A stretch of DNA of 64,000 bases. Origin: DAOPZC01 sp035353175 (GTDB taxonomy: Bacteria; Verrucomicrobiota; Kiritimatiellia; RFP12; UBA1067). Below the pieces are notes generated by a model. It saw only the letters and a list, made by a program, of their open reading frames with translations, was not told where the DNA came from and ran no database searches. This document shows, piece by piece, positions 7,986 to 15,719 of this stretch (position 1 is the stretch's first letter; each line of letters starts with the position of its first letter). The position numbers and the translations under genes are program-made. The stretch is taken from assembly GCA_035353175.1 (NCBI GenBank), contig DAOPZC010000007.1, forward strand, positions 62,001 to 126,000, written 5' to 3'.

Positions 7986-10900
7986 ATGAAGAAGCATAGA
8001 CAGAACATTCTAGTTGGAACGATGTGGCTTTGTTCGGCGCTGTTGGCCGCTTCGGTTTTCGCGGAGGAGACCGGGGCCGGCGGCGCGGATCTCGCGCGGG
8101 GGTTCGCCAATCCCCCCGCGTCCGCGAAGCCGCAGGTGTGGTGGCACTGGATGGCCGGCAACGTCACGCGCGAAGGCATCACCGCCGACCTCGAGGCCAT
8201 GGCGGCGGCCGGCATCGGCGGCGCGATCCTCTTCGACGCCGGCCTCGGCGCGCGCTGGGGCGTGCCCGACGGCACGCTCGCCTTCAACACGCCCGAGTGG
8301 TACGAGACGGTGAAGTTCGCCGCGACGGAGGCCCAGCGGCTGGGACTCGAACTCGGCATGGCGAACTGCAGCGGCTGGGCGAACTCGGGCGGGCCGTGGA
8401 ACACGCCCGAACACGCGATGAAGGGCGTCGTCTTCACGGAGACGGACGTCAAAGGCGGCGCGCGGGTCTCCGTCAAGCTCCCGCAGCCGAAGGATCCGCT
8501 CGGGTTCTACCGCGACATCGCCGTGCTCGCTTTCCCGAAGCCGGCAACGAATTATTCCGTCTCGGACTGGACGTTCAAAACGTTCTCCAACCCCGGACGC
8601 AAGTACACGCATCCCGACACGAACGACGCGCCCGCCGGCGCGGCCGTGCCGAAGGGCGCGGTCGTCGATCTGACGAAACAGGCCCCGGACGGCGCACTCG
8701 CCTGGGACGCGCCCGCGGGCGAATGGACCGTGCTGCGTATCGGCTACACGGCGCTCAACCGCACGAACGGCACGGGAACGAAGAACGGCAAGGGCCTCGA
8801 ATGCGACAAGCTCTCCAAGGAGGCGCTCCGCATCCACTGGGCGAACTACGTGGGCAAGACGGTCGCCGCGCTCGGGCCGCTCGCGGGCACGAACGCCGTG
8901 CTCAAGACGGTCCTGAACGACAGCTACGAGGTGGGCACGCAGAACTGGACGCAGGACTTCGAGAAGGCGTTCGAGAAACGGAACGGCTACGACATCACGC
9001 TGTGGCTGCCCGCTCTGGCCGGGCGCGTGGTGGACTCCGTCGCCGCGACCGAAACCTTCTACCGCGATTTCCGCCTCACGGTCACCGAGCTGTTCGCCGA
9101 GAACTACGCGGGCGAGATGCGCCGCCTGGCGCACGCGAGCGGACTCCAGCTCGCGATCGAGCCCTACGGCGAGCACCCGTCCGACGACCTGCTCTACGGC
9201 GAGCAGGCCGACATCCCGACGGCGGAGTTCTGGGCCAAGCTCGACAGCCCGCACTGGGTGCGCCAGGCGGCGTCCATCGCGCACGCCAAGGGGCGGCGCT
9301 TCGTCGCGGCGGAGTCCTTCACCACGAACGCGAAGGAAGGCCGCTGGCAGAACACGCCCTGGAGCATGAAGGCCAAGTGCGACTGGGTCTACACCGAGGG
9401 CCTCAACCGCATCATCTACCACCGCTTCGCGCACCAGCCGTGGGTGAAGCCGGCGCGGCTGCCCGGCATGACCATGGGGCCGTTCGGCGTCCACTTCGAC
9501 CGCACGCAGACGTGGTGGGCGCAGGCGAAGCCCTGGCTCACGTACCAGCAGCGCTGCCAGTACCTGCTGCAGGAAGGCACGTTCGTCTCCGACGCGGCGT
9601 GGTACTGTCCGGCCGGCTACCTCTATATCAACTGGGGCGGGCACCCGCACAAAATGCCGGTGCCGGTGCCCGACGGCTTCACGTACGACTTCATCTCGTC
9701 GACGTCGCTCGCCGAGATGCGGGTGGCCGACGGCCGGCTCGTGCTGCCCTCCGGCCAGAGCTACGCGTTCCTGATCCTGCCCGAGAAGGCCTTCGAGCTT
9801 CCCGAAGCCGGCGCGCGGGACCTCGCGCGTCTGCGCGCCGCCGGCGCGCAGGTTGTCGCGTTCGAAGACGCCGCCGCGTTCCTGAAGGCGCGCGCGCCGG
9901 ACTTCGCCTGCGCCAATCCCGGGGCGAAGGTGACCTACATCCACCGGCGCGCGGGCGACACGGACTGGTATTTTGTGGCCTCGCCCGACGAAAGCCCGCG
10001 CCGCCTCGTCTGCTCGTTCCGCGTGGCCGGCCGCAAGCCCGAGCTCTGGAACGCCGAGACCGGCGCGGTCGAGCCGGTCAAGACGTACGCGGTGAAGGAC
10101 GGCGTGACGACGCTGCCGCTCACGTTCGGCCCCTGCGGATCGTGGTTCGTGGTCTTCCGGGAGAAGGAGACCGGCACGCCGCCGACGGCCCTGCCGCCCG
10201 AGCAGCCGCAGGTGTTTCGCGCCGGCGCCTTCGAGCTGGTGAAGGCCGAGTACGGGTGCTTCGACAAGGCCGGCCAGGCGCCGGCCGACGTCACGAAGCA
10301 GCTTGCCGCCTGCGTGAAGGACGGGCGTCTCTCCTGCAATGCGATCTCGCACAACGCCTTCCGCATCAAGGACCCGGCCGAGAACCGCGTGAAGGAGCTG
10401 CGCGTCACCTACCGCGAGGACGGCGTGCTGAAGACCGCCTCGGCGAAGGAACACGGCGAGATCTCATTGCCCAAGCCGGACACCTCCCTGCTCGATCTGC
10501 CGGGCGAACAGGCCGCCGTCGCGCCCGTGGAGGGCGCTTGGACGGTCGTGTTTCCGCGAGCATTCGCGCCGAACGCGCTCGCCGCCGGCGCGCCGGAAAC
10601 GGTCGTGTTCGACGCGCTCGCCGACTGGACGGCGCGGCCGGAAGAAGGCGTGAAGTACTTCTCGGGCTCGGCCGTGTATGTGAAAACGATCCCGCTTACG
10701 CGCATGCCCTTTGCGGGCGAGCGGCTGATCCTCGATCTCGGCGACGTGAAGAACTTCGGCGACGTGACCGTGAACGGCGTGAAGGTTCCCACGCTCTGGA
10801 AGCCGCCCTTCCGTATCGACATCACGGACGTTGTCAGTCGGGACGGCGGTTCCCAGCCGTCGCTGCAGTTGGCCGTGAAGGTCACCAACCTCTGGCCCAA

Positions 10901-11117
10901 CCGCATGATCGGCGACGATTTCAAGCCGGCCGACAGCACGTTCGCGCCGGGCTCCATCATGGAACGCCATCTGACCGAATGGCCGCGGTTCATCCTGGAG
11001 GGCAAGCCCAGCCCGTCGGGCCGCTACACGTTCGCGACCTGGGGCCACTGGACCAAGGACGACGCGCTCCTGCCCTCAGGCCTGCTCGGTCCCGTGGTGC
11101 TCCGGTATGTGCGGTGA
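7986..11117 (+). CDS. Secreted GH106-type alpha-L-rhamnosidase
   Basis: The 1043-residue protein starts at 7986 after gaggtg, 14 bp beyond the amylase-like gene, so the two are probably one transcript. Residues 1-26 form a signal peptide. The mature N-terminus has the GH106 hallmark WWHWMAGNVTREGI followed by DLEAMAAAGIGGAILFD, then a TIM barrel with NDSYEVGTQNW and AESFTT blocks, and a C-terminal beta-sandwich region with YVKTIPL and VNGVKVPTLWKPPF (a jelly-roll as in GH2). GH106 enzymes remove alpha-L-rhamnose from rhamnogalacturonan and similar glycans. That fits the GH105-PL22 and GH28-like genes elsewhere in the window. The family call is from motif recognition; substrate is inferred. 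Confidence 0.85.
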   Translation: MKKHRQNILVGTMWLCSALLAASVFAEETGAGGADLARGFANPPASAKPQVWWHWMAGNVTREGITADLEAMAAAGIGGAILFDAGLGARWGVPDGTLAFNTPEWYETVKFAATEAQRLGLELGMANCSGWANSGGPWNTPEHAMKGVVFTETDVKGGARVSVKLPQPKDPLGFYRDIAVLAFPKPATNYSVSDWTFKTFSNPGRKYTHPDTNDAPAGAAVPKGAVVDLTKQAPDGALAWDAPAGEWTVLRIGYTALNRTNGTGTKNGKGLECDKLSKEALRIHWANYVGKTVAALGPLAGTNAVLKTVLNDSYEVGTQNWTQDFEKAFEKRNGYDITLWLPALAGRVVDSVAATETFYRDFRLTVTELFAENYAGEMRRLAHASGLQLAIEPYGEHPSDDLLYGEQADIPTAEFWAKLDSPHWVRQAASIAHAKGRRFVAAESFTTNAKEGRWQNTPWSMKAKCDWVYTEGLNRIIYHRFAHQPWVKPARLPGMTMGPFGVHFDRTQTWWAQAKPWLTYQQRCQYLLQEGTFVSDAAWYCPAGYLYINWGGHPHKMPVPVPDGFTYDFISSTSLAEMRVADGRLVLPSGQSYAFLILPEKAFELPEAGARDLARLRAAGAQVVAFEDAAAFLKARAPDFACANPGAKVTYIHRRAGDTDWYFVASPDESPRRLVCSFRVAGRKPELWNAETGAVEPVKTYAVKDGVTTLPLTFGPCGSWFVVFREKETGTPPTALPPEQPQVFRAGAFELVKAEYGCFDKAGQAPADVTKQLAACVKDGRLSCNAISHNAFRIKDPAENRVKELRVTYREDGVLKTASAKEHGEISLPKPDTSLLDLPGEQAAVAPVEGAWTVVFPRAFAPNALAAGAPETVVFDALADWTARPEEGVKYFSGSAVYVKTIPLTRMPFAGERLILDLGDVKNFGDVTVNGVKVPTLWKPPFRIDITDVVSRDGGSQPSLQLAVKVTNLWPNRMIGDDFKPADSTFAPGSIMERHLTEWPRFILEGKPSPSGRYTFATWGHWTKDDALLPSGLLGPVVLRYVR

Positions 11118-11120
11118 AGA

Positions 11121-11192
11121 CGGCTCAGCACAGCTTCGCCCTCCAGATTAAAAGGGAAGCCGCAGGATGGAGGGCGAAGCTGCGCCGAGCCG
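11121..11192. repeat. 25-bp inverted repeat downstream of the rhamnosidase gene
   Basis: Arms 11121-11145 and 11168-11192 match at 23 of 25 positions (the core 15 bp, cagcttcgccctcca and its complement, is perfect) with a 22-nt loop. It begins 3 bp after the GH106 stop codon and could act as a terminator or mRNA 3' stabiliser, although no T-run follows. It resembles a REP-type dispersed palindrome. Confidence 0.7.
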
Positions 11193-11246
11193 CCGCTTAT
11201 CTTGGCGCCATGCTTGTTTTTCCCTGAGTACGCTCTGAACGCCGGG

Positions 11247-11412
11247 ATCTCACAACGGGGGCATTCTCCCGCAAAGGCGCAAAGACGCAAAGTCGCCAAG
11301 GCGTACTGAACCTTTTGGTGTGTTGACGGGGAGAACATCTTGCCCCAGATTTCCGCCAGAGGGCCCTAAGTTCCGGATGGTTCACGTGAAAAGGGCTGGT
11401 GTACCGGCTTTA
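11247..11412. repeat. Direct repeat, copy 1 (flanks toxin-antitoxin pair)
   Basis: This 166-bp copy shares a perfect 42-bp block with copy 2 at its left end (atctcacaacgggggcattc onward) and then alternating matches up to gtaccggcttta. Between the end of the rhamnosidase gene and the toxin gene (11118-11507) nothing else but the 11121-11192 hairpin is seen; short open frames on the minus strand here are translations of the repeat. Confidence 0.75.
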
Positions 11413-11507
11413 GCCGGCCGAAGTTAACTGGGGTCGCAACCGGATCTGCATGGTCTGGTCGCGGGCGAGAAGTGACGCAAACGCCAAGGTCAGCTTTCCG
11501 AAAGCCT

Positions 11508-11804
11508 TCAGGTTCTGTCCTTCCAGCATTTCGGGTCTCGTTTTGAATGGAAGACCGCCAAGATAACGATGCGTTCATCGTCCTCTACAAAGAAGATCTC
11601 GAAAGGGAACCGACGTGTAAGTGCGCGACGGACGATCTTGTGGATCCGGGGGTATTGTTGTGGTGCGCGCAAGATAGCGCTGAAGGTGGCGTCCACGCAC
11701 AAAAGGAACGCTGAGCCTAGCCCCGGCACACGGTCTTCGTACCAGTCGAATGCGTCGGTCATCTCGGCTTCAGCTTCAGGCCGGACGATGAGCCGACGGC
11801 TCAT
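11508..11804 (-). CDS. RelE/ParE family toxin
   Basis: A 98-residue protein of the ParE/RelE fold: MSRRLIVRPEAEAEM, DAFDWYE, an RRFPFEIFF strand and the terminal VFHSKRDPKCW block seen in ParE-like toxins that poison gyrase or cut mRNA. The start at 11804 is preceded by aggag at a 6-base spacing. Its ATG overlaps the antitoxin stop codon (ATGA), so the two are translationally coupled with the antitoxin first, as usual for type II systems. Which target it hits cannot be told. Confidence 0.85.
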   Translation of the reverse strand: MSRRLIVRPEAEAEMTDAFDWYEDRVPGLGSAFLLCVDATFSAILRAPQQYPRIHKIVRRALTRRFPFEIFFVEDDERIVILAVFHSKRDPKCWKDRT

Positions 11805-12022
11805 CGTTTGCTCCTGATCCGTTCCCGCACCAGCGCCCACGGGGAGCCCTCGTCCGGATTCTGGTGATACGCGTCCAGACGCCGGTCGAGCTCCGCTTTC
11901 TGCTCGTCAGTCAAGCCAACTTCGTCAGGGACTTCCGCAATCGTATCCCAGATGTCTTCGACGAGTTGGATACGCTCGGAAACGCTCAGGTTCAATACGT
12001 CCGCTTTGGCTAATGTGCTCAT
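11801..12022 (-). CDS. Antitoxin of ParE-type module (addiction module component family)
   Basis: A 73-residue acidic helical protein with the pattern of the small addiction-module antitoxins paired with ParE toxins: LSVSERIQLVEDIWDTIAEVP near the N-terminus, then LTDEQKAELDRRLDAYHQNPDEGSPW. That last stretch is typical of the toxin-binding tail. It precedes and overlaps the toxin gene by four bases. The pair lies exactly between the two direct repeat copies, suggesting acquisition as a unit. Confidence 0.85.
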   Translation of the reverse strand: MSTLAKADVLNLSVSERIQLVEDIWDTIAEVPDEVGLTDEQKAELDRRLDAYHQNPDEGSPWALVRERIRSKR

Positions 12023-12118
12023 GACATCGGTATTCTATCATTGTCATCCATTTAGATTCAACCTTGCGCTTTGACAGCAAAAATGACAAGCAGAACTGGG
12101 CATGGGAGAACGGAGGAA

Positions 12119-12275
12119 ATCTCACAACGGGGGCATTCTCCCGCAAAGGCGCAAAGACGCGAAGGAGTGTTGAACCTTTTGGCGTGTTGGCGGGGAGAAC
12201 TTCTTGCCCCAACTAGCCGCCGCAGGTTCTAAGGCCCGTCCGGGTCACGTGAAAAAGGCTGGTGTGCCGGCTTTA
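12119..12275. repeat. Direct repeat, copy 2 (flanks toxin-antitoxin pair)
   Basis: 157-bp partner of the copy at 11247-11412, in the same orientation, ending at ggtgtgccggcttta. The stop codon of the next minus-strand gene (12273-12275) lies within its last bases, so the repeat border touches coding sequence. Confidence 0.75.
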
Positions 12276-12776
12276 CTTCCCCGGTGAAGCTTCTTCAGTG
12301 AATTTCGTAACCGTCAGCTCCAGCTTGTTCTGATTCACGCTCACGATGGTCAATGGTTTCCCGAGAGAGAGCACGGCCGAGCCTGTTACGCCAGTCTGGC
12401 GTAACTCAAAACTAGGAACCACCCGCTCCACCCCGTTAGAGGACATGCCGAAACCCCTCGACCCCCTCGGAATCAATGCGCCCACGCTGAATTTGTAGTC
12501 GATGCGGACCCGGCCGTTGTCAGGCTTCAACGTGCCCGAGAAGCTAAGATCCTGCTCAGCAAGGTTGATCGAAAACCTGGATCCTGAACCGGTCAGCACC
12601 AGGTCCACCGGCGCCGACTCAGCGTATTTCCCGTGCAGTTTGACCGTATAGTTGTCATCGAGGCTGGCGTCTTCGGGGGGGCGAATGCTCGCGCGGACAG
12701 CCTCGTCGCCCGTAACACTGCCAACCACCGCCCATATTGCAGCAGTTGCGATCATGATTGCTCTGCGTGTCCTCAT
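12273..12776 (-). CDS. Small secreted protein of unknown function
   Basis: 167 residues with a clear signal peptide (MRTRRAIMIATAAIWAVVGSVTG) and a ggaggg ribosome site before 12776. The mature part is mainly predicted beta: alternating hydrophobic and polar stretches such as YTVKLHGKY, PVDLVLTGSG and KLELTVTKF. No family was recognised. It sits in a patch of lower GC and next to a second secreted unknown on the same strand about 100 bp upstream, probably in one transcription unit. Its 3' end coincides with the border of a dispersed repeat. Confidence 0.6.
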   Translation of the reverse strand: MRTRRAIMIATAAIWAVVGSVTGDEAVRASIRPPEDASLDDNYTVKLHGKYAESAPVDLVLTGSGSRFSINLAEQDLSFSGTLKPDNGRVRIDYKFSVGALIPRGSRGFGMSSNGVERVVPSFELRQTGVTGSAVLSLGKPLTIVSVNQNKLELTVTKFTEEASPGK

Positions 12777-12880
12777 TCTTGTCCCTCCTTCTCTTGGTTA
12801 TCCAACGTTCTCTGGCCAACGTCAGCGACCTCCTGCCCTCGGAGCCGAAGGCGTACGGTGGTGGGGAGGTTGGACGGTCC

Positions 12881-13834
12881 CTATTTAGTCGGTTGCTGAT
12901 TGGGTGACGCACGCGTGAACACCGTGACAGCACCGTCCATTTCTTGCAGGATAAACCGGTCATGGTTCTGCTGTAGCACAGGGTTCACATCCTCGCGTTT
13001 GTGGGCATCTAAGTCGCGAATCCAGACCATTGCGTTGTCGCGAACACGCCACGTTCCCGAGTGAAGTTTCGTTGGCCCCTCCTGCTCAACCCATGTGCCA
13101 TCCCTGTTTATTGTTATGATCCCAGGTGCCTGCGTTGAGCGCCAGTTTCCGCATAATGCATCTTGTGCGACTTTTGTTTGCTTGGACGCCACACCCGAAA
13201 CGTCAATGGTGGGACGTAGGAGGAACTCTGCATACACTTTGAATCGGCCAAACTTCACAGCGCGTGCTGTAATCATGTCGCCCATGGAATTGTCGAGGCT
13301 CAGAGTATCGTAAGGAGTATACCAAATAAAGGTGCCCGGCAAATCGGGTGGTTTCACTGTTGCTCTATATTTGACTGTTGACCCCACTTGAATGGCTGAT
13401 GATGAGTCCACGCGTTCGACTTTCACTTGGAACACGACACCGTCGAGCGTGGCGCACATTGCAGGTGGCTCGCCGGAACTGGCACATATACTTCTTGTCG
13501 GCTGATTCAGGTCGAGAGTAACGATCTTTCTATTTCCGTCAGTCCCTTTTTGTATATCAAGGCGTACGACCCTGAAAAACATGGGGACCTCCACTGATGT
13601 CATCGTGCCGGTTGCTGAAATATGGTCCAGTGAATCCCATGTTTTGCGCCAATGAGAGGACAACGATGAAGTCCACTCTACACGGTAGATTCCATTGGTT
13701 GGCGCATCTTTCCATGTAAGTCTGCCGTCACTCGTAAAGGAGGTTATTATTGGCGCGTCTTGCGCCAATAAAGTGCCCCAAGACACTAAAACACATGCGG
13801 CAATGTTTAGTGTTTTATGTGCGAGCTGTCTCAT
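12881..13834 (-). CDS. Secreted protein of unknown function with lipocalin-like C-terminal segment
   Basis: The start at 13834 opens on a signal peptide (MRQLAHKTLNIAACVLVSWGTLLAQ) after a gagaag site; an in-frame start at 13927 would add 31 residues lacking signal character. The 317-residue protein begins with a segment like those in Verrucomicrobia secreted proteins (SDGRLTWKDAPTNGIYRVEWTS, close to the usual LTWTNAPAGATYTVEWA pattern). Its C-terminal third, NWRSTQAPGIITINRDGTW to GTWRVRDNAMVW, resembles short lipocalin-like repeats that read 'blank, express, compare'. No enzyme motif was seen. Base composition is more AT-rich than its neighbours. Confidence 0.6.
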   Translation of the reverse strand: MRQLAHKTLNIAACVLVSWGTLLAQDAPIITSFTSDGRLTWKDAPTNGIYRVEWTSSLSSHWRKTWDSLDHISATGTMTSVEVPMFFRVVRLDIQKGTDGNRKIVTLDLNQPTRSICASSGEPPAMCATLDGVVFQVKVERVDSSSAIQVGSTVKYRATVKPPDLPGTFIWYTPYDTLSLDNSMGDMITARAVKFGRFKVYAEFLLRPTIDVSGVASKQTKVAQDALCGNWRSTQAPGIITINRDGTWVEQEGPTKLHSGTWRVRDNAMVWIRDLDAHKREDVNPVLQQNHDRFILQEMDGAVTVFTRASPNQQPTK

Positions 13835-14052
13835 ATCTTCTCGATCCAACGTCAGCGACCAACGGGACGCGTGAAGGGGCGTAGTTCGACGGCATTCGAC
13901 ATTGAGATTGATGTGCAATTGGTCCACATGTTACTTCCTTCTGTTTGTCTAATGTACAACTATGCCCCTTTTCCACGATTCTTGAACCTACGCTGATTTC
14001 TTTGCCCTTTTGATTTTACTCTTTATGCTTTCGTACCTCAGTATTTCGTCGT

Positions 14053-14289
14053 TTAGGTCTTTTGGCTCTGGCCGTTTGTAGGCGTATTTGTCGCTGTGGC
14101 TATCCCGAGTTCTTCAAGGAGATATTTATAAGATGAGGCCAAGTCTTCGGAGGTGGTTGCGCCGGTTCTGAGAATCCTTTCTGACAGAAACTTGGCCCAA
14201 TATGGGAGATTAGAGGAAAACCGGATTACGTCCGAAGCAAGGTTGTCGGTAGATTGTGGATCAACAGAATCTTGTTTGCCTTCGTTCAC
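14053..14289 (-). CDS. Small protein of unknown function, possibly frameshifted at its 3' end
   Basis: A GTG at 14289 preceded by aaggag at six bases is the best start (78 residues), better than the GTG at 14358 or the ATG at 14322, which lack ribosome sites. The sequence has an ordered look (VIRFSSNLPYWAKFLSERI then SSYKYLLEELGI). Directly after, the +2 frame continues without a break as DSHSDKYAYKRPEPKDLNDE to KRAKKSA with a stop at 13988-13990. The gene may therefore have lost its C-terminus by a frameshift near 14100, or the assembly may carry an indel. Function unknown. Confidence 0.45.
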   Translation of the reverse strand: MNEGKQDSVDPQSTDNLASDVIRFSSNLPYWAKFLSERILRTGATTSEDLASSYKYLLEELGIATATNTPTNGQSQKT

Positions 14290-14412
14290 TTTATTCTCCT
14301 TGGCCGCGCCGCAGGCGTCCATCGAACACGTGATTAGGTGGTTTCTGGCTATTTCCACGTTTTTGATGATAGTGGGTCAAAACGATTCGAATAGCAATAT
14401 AAAAACGGGTAT

Positions 14413-14430
14413 CGTTAGTTAATGCTAACG
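14413..14430. promoter_or_regulatory. Small palindrome upstream of the minus-strand small protein
   Basis: A 6-bp inverted repeat cgttag-ttaatg-ctaacg in the AT-rich gap between two divergent genes (14290-14533). Could be an operator for either gene; no further support. Confidence 0.25.
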
Positions 14431-14499
14431 GCTTATTCTGCGAAATTGAAGAATGGGTGGGGGCGGGTGTGAATCCGTCGACCCCGCATGCGAAGTGCG

Positions 14500-14527
14500 T
14501 TGACATGATAGTATCATTTGATATTAT
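14500..14527 (+). promoter_or_regulatory. Sigma-70-type promoter of the fic gene with central palindrome
   Basis: A perfect -35 (TTGACA, 14500-14505) is followed after 16 bp by TATTAT (14522-14527). The expected transcription start, seven bases after the -10, is the A of the ATG at 14534, so the mRNA would be leaderless; accordingly no ribosome site is seen. A perfect 13-bp palindrome (atgatagtatcat, 14505-14517) fills the spacer and is placed where a repressor would block polymerase. Confidence 0.6.
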
Positions 14528-14533
14528 ATGGGC

Positions 14534-15520
14534 ATGAAAGATGCGCGTTATCCCGTGACGTTGTCCACCGACCTGCTGCGGAAGATGCTGGAGGTTTCCG
14601 AGCTGCTCGGTCGCCTGGAGGGCCTTCAGCTCGTGCGCCCCGTGCCCAAGCTGCGCGAGAAGAACCGGGCAGGGAGCGTGCGCGGGTCGACGGGCATTGA
14701 AGGCAACCGGTGCACGCTGGCCCAAGTGGAGGCGATCGCGCGCGGCGAACCGGTGGCGGCTTCGAAGAAGGATGTGCTTGAAGTGCGCAACGCGCTGGCC
14801 GCTTACGGCGAGCTGCGCGACTACGATCCCTACGCGATCGACGCTCTGCTGCTCGCCCATGCGCGCCTGATGGGAGGGGGCCTGATGCTGGGCGCCGGGC
14901 ATTTCCGGCGCGAGGCGGTCGAAGTCTACGTCAGCGAAGACAAGACCCGCGAGATGCCGCCGTGGAAGAGCGTCGAACCGTCGATGCGCGCCTTGTTCGA
15001 ATATCTGAAGAGCGGTGACGATCCCTTGCTGCTGAAGTCTGTCCGGTTTCATTTTGAATTCGTGAACATTCACCCGTTCACGGACGGGAACGGGCGGACG
15101 GCTCGTCTGTGGCAAACCCGGCTGCTCATGGAGCTTCACCCCATCTTCGAATACCTCGATGTCGAGTCGATGGTCTTCGATGCGCGCGACACGTATTACA
15201 CCGTCATTCGGGAGGCGCAGGACGCCGGTGACGCGCGGTGCTTCGTGTGCTTCATGCTCGACCAGATTCTGCGGGCCCTGACCCGGCTGTGGCAGACGTG
15301 CGGTCCTGTGGCCTCCCGGTGGGACAGCCGGATCGAATGGGTGCGCGAACGGTTCGGCGATGCGCCTTTCTCCCGGAAAGACTACCTCCAGTTGCAGCGG
15401 ACCATCACGCCGGTGACGGCCAGCCGCGATTTGAAGACCGGCGTCGAGGAAGGGCTTCTGGTGCGCGCGGGCGACAAGCGCACGGCGGTCTACCGCTTTT
15501 CCGCAAAGCAGGCGCGTTGA
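14534..15520 (+). CDS. Fic/DOC family AMP-transferase-like protein with class II inhibitory helix
   Basis: 328 residues from 14534 (an ATG two codons earlier at 14528 overlaps the promoter). The N-terminal part has the inhibitory motif S-T-G-I-E-G-N (positions 54-60 counting from 14528), which places it among self-inhibited class II Fic proteins. The core has the active site HPFTDGNGR (182-190 on the same count). The C-terminal 60 residues form a winged-helix-like segment (FSRKDYLQLQRTITPVTASRDL, GLLVRAGDKRTAVYRF). Fic enzymes transfer AMP or related groups to protein hydroxyls. Many chromosomal Fic proteins with a winged helix are thought to control their own gene, which suits the palindrome in its promoter. 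It sits in the accessory zone with other toxin-like genes. Confidence 0.92.
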   Translation: MKDARYPVTLSTDLLRKMLEVSELLGRLEGLQLVRPVPKLREKNRAGSVRGSTGIEGNRCTLAQVEAIARGEPVAASKKDVLEVRNALAAYGELRDYDPYAIDALLLAHARLMGGGLMLGAGHFRREAVEVYVSEDKTREMPPWKSVEPSMRALFEYLKSGDDPLLLKSVRFHFEFVNIHPFTDGNGRTARLWQTRLLMELHPIFEYLDVESMVFDARDTYYTVIREAQDAGDARCFVCFMLDQILRALTRLWQTCGPVASRWDSRIEWVRERFGDAPFSRKDYLQLQRTITPVTASRDLKTGVEEGLLVRAGDKRTAVYRFSAKQAR

Positions 15521-15536
15521 TCCACCATGACGAAGG

Positions 15537-15559
15537 CGTCCGGCTCGTAGCGCCGGACG
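15537..15559. repeat. 8-bp stem-loop downstream of fic
   Basis: Arms cgtccggc (15537-15544) and gccggacg (15552-15559) flank a 7-nt loop, 17 bp after the fic stop codon. No T-run follows. The next 40 bases carry related pieces (ggccggacc, gggacggcc), so it may be part of a REP-like element rather than a terminator. Confidence 0.4.
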
Positions 15560-15719
15560 TACCGAGACAGACGCTGCCAGTACGGCCGGACCTACGGGAC
15601 GGCCGCTCACGGTTAAAGATCCCCGAGGACAAAAAATCGTGTGTGCGACCGTAACGCTCGACGGGATGCGGATTACGTTTTAAGATATCCAGGCAAATTC
15701 AATCTGTAGAGGGGGTAAC

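Noticed and set aside
8010..10454. 814-codon minus-strand open frame opposite the rhamnosidase gene
   Set aside because: Arg/Val/Gly-rich composition typical of antisense frames in GC-rich DNA, no family motif, and the plus-strand frame has clear GH106 motifs and a ribosome site.
11024..11385. Small minus-strand frames reading FAPLRENAPVV
   Set aside because: They translate the dispersed direct repeat; the same phrase arises again at copy 2, as expected for non-coding repeat DNA.
11247..12275. Integron cassette or attC sites
   Set aside because: The repeat lacks GTTRRRY/RYYYAAC core ends and no integrase is present.
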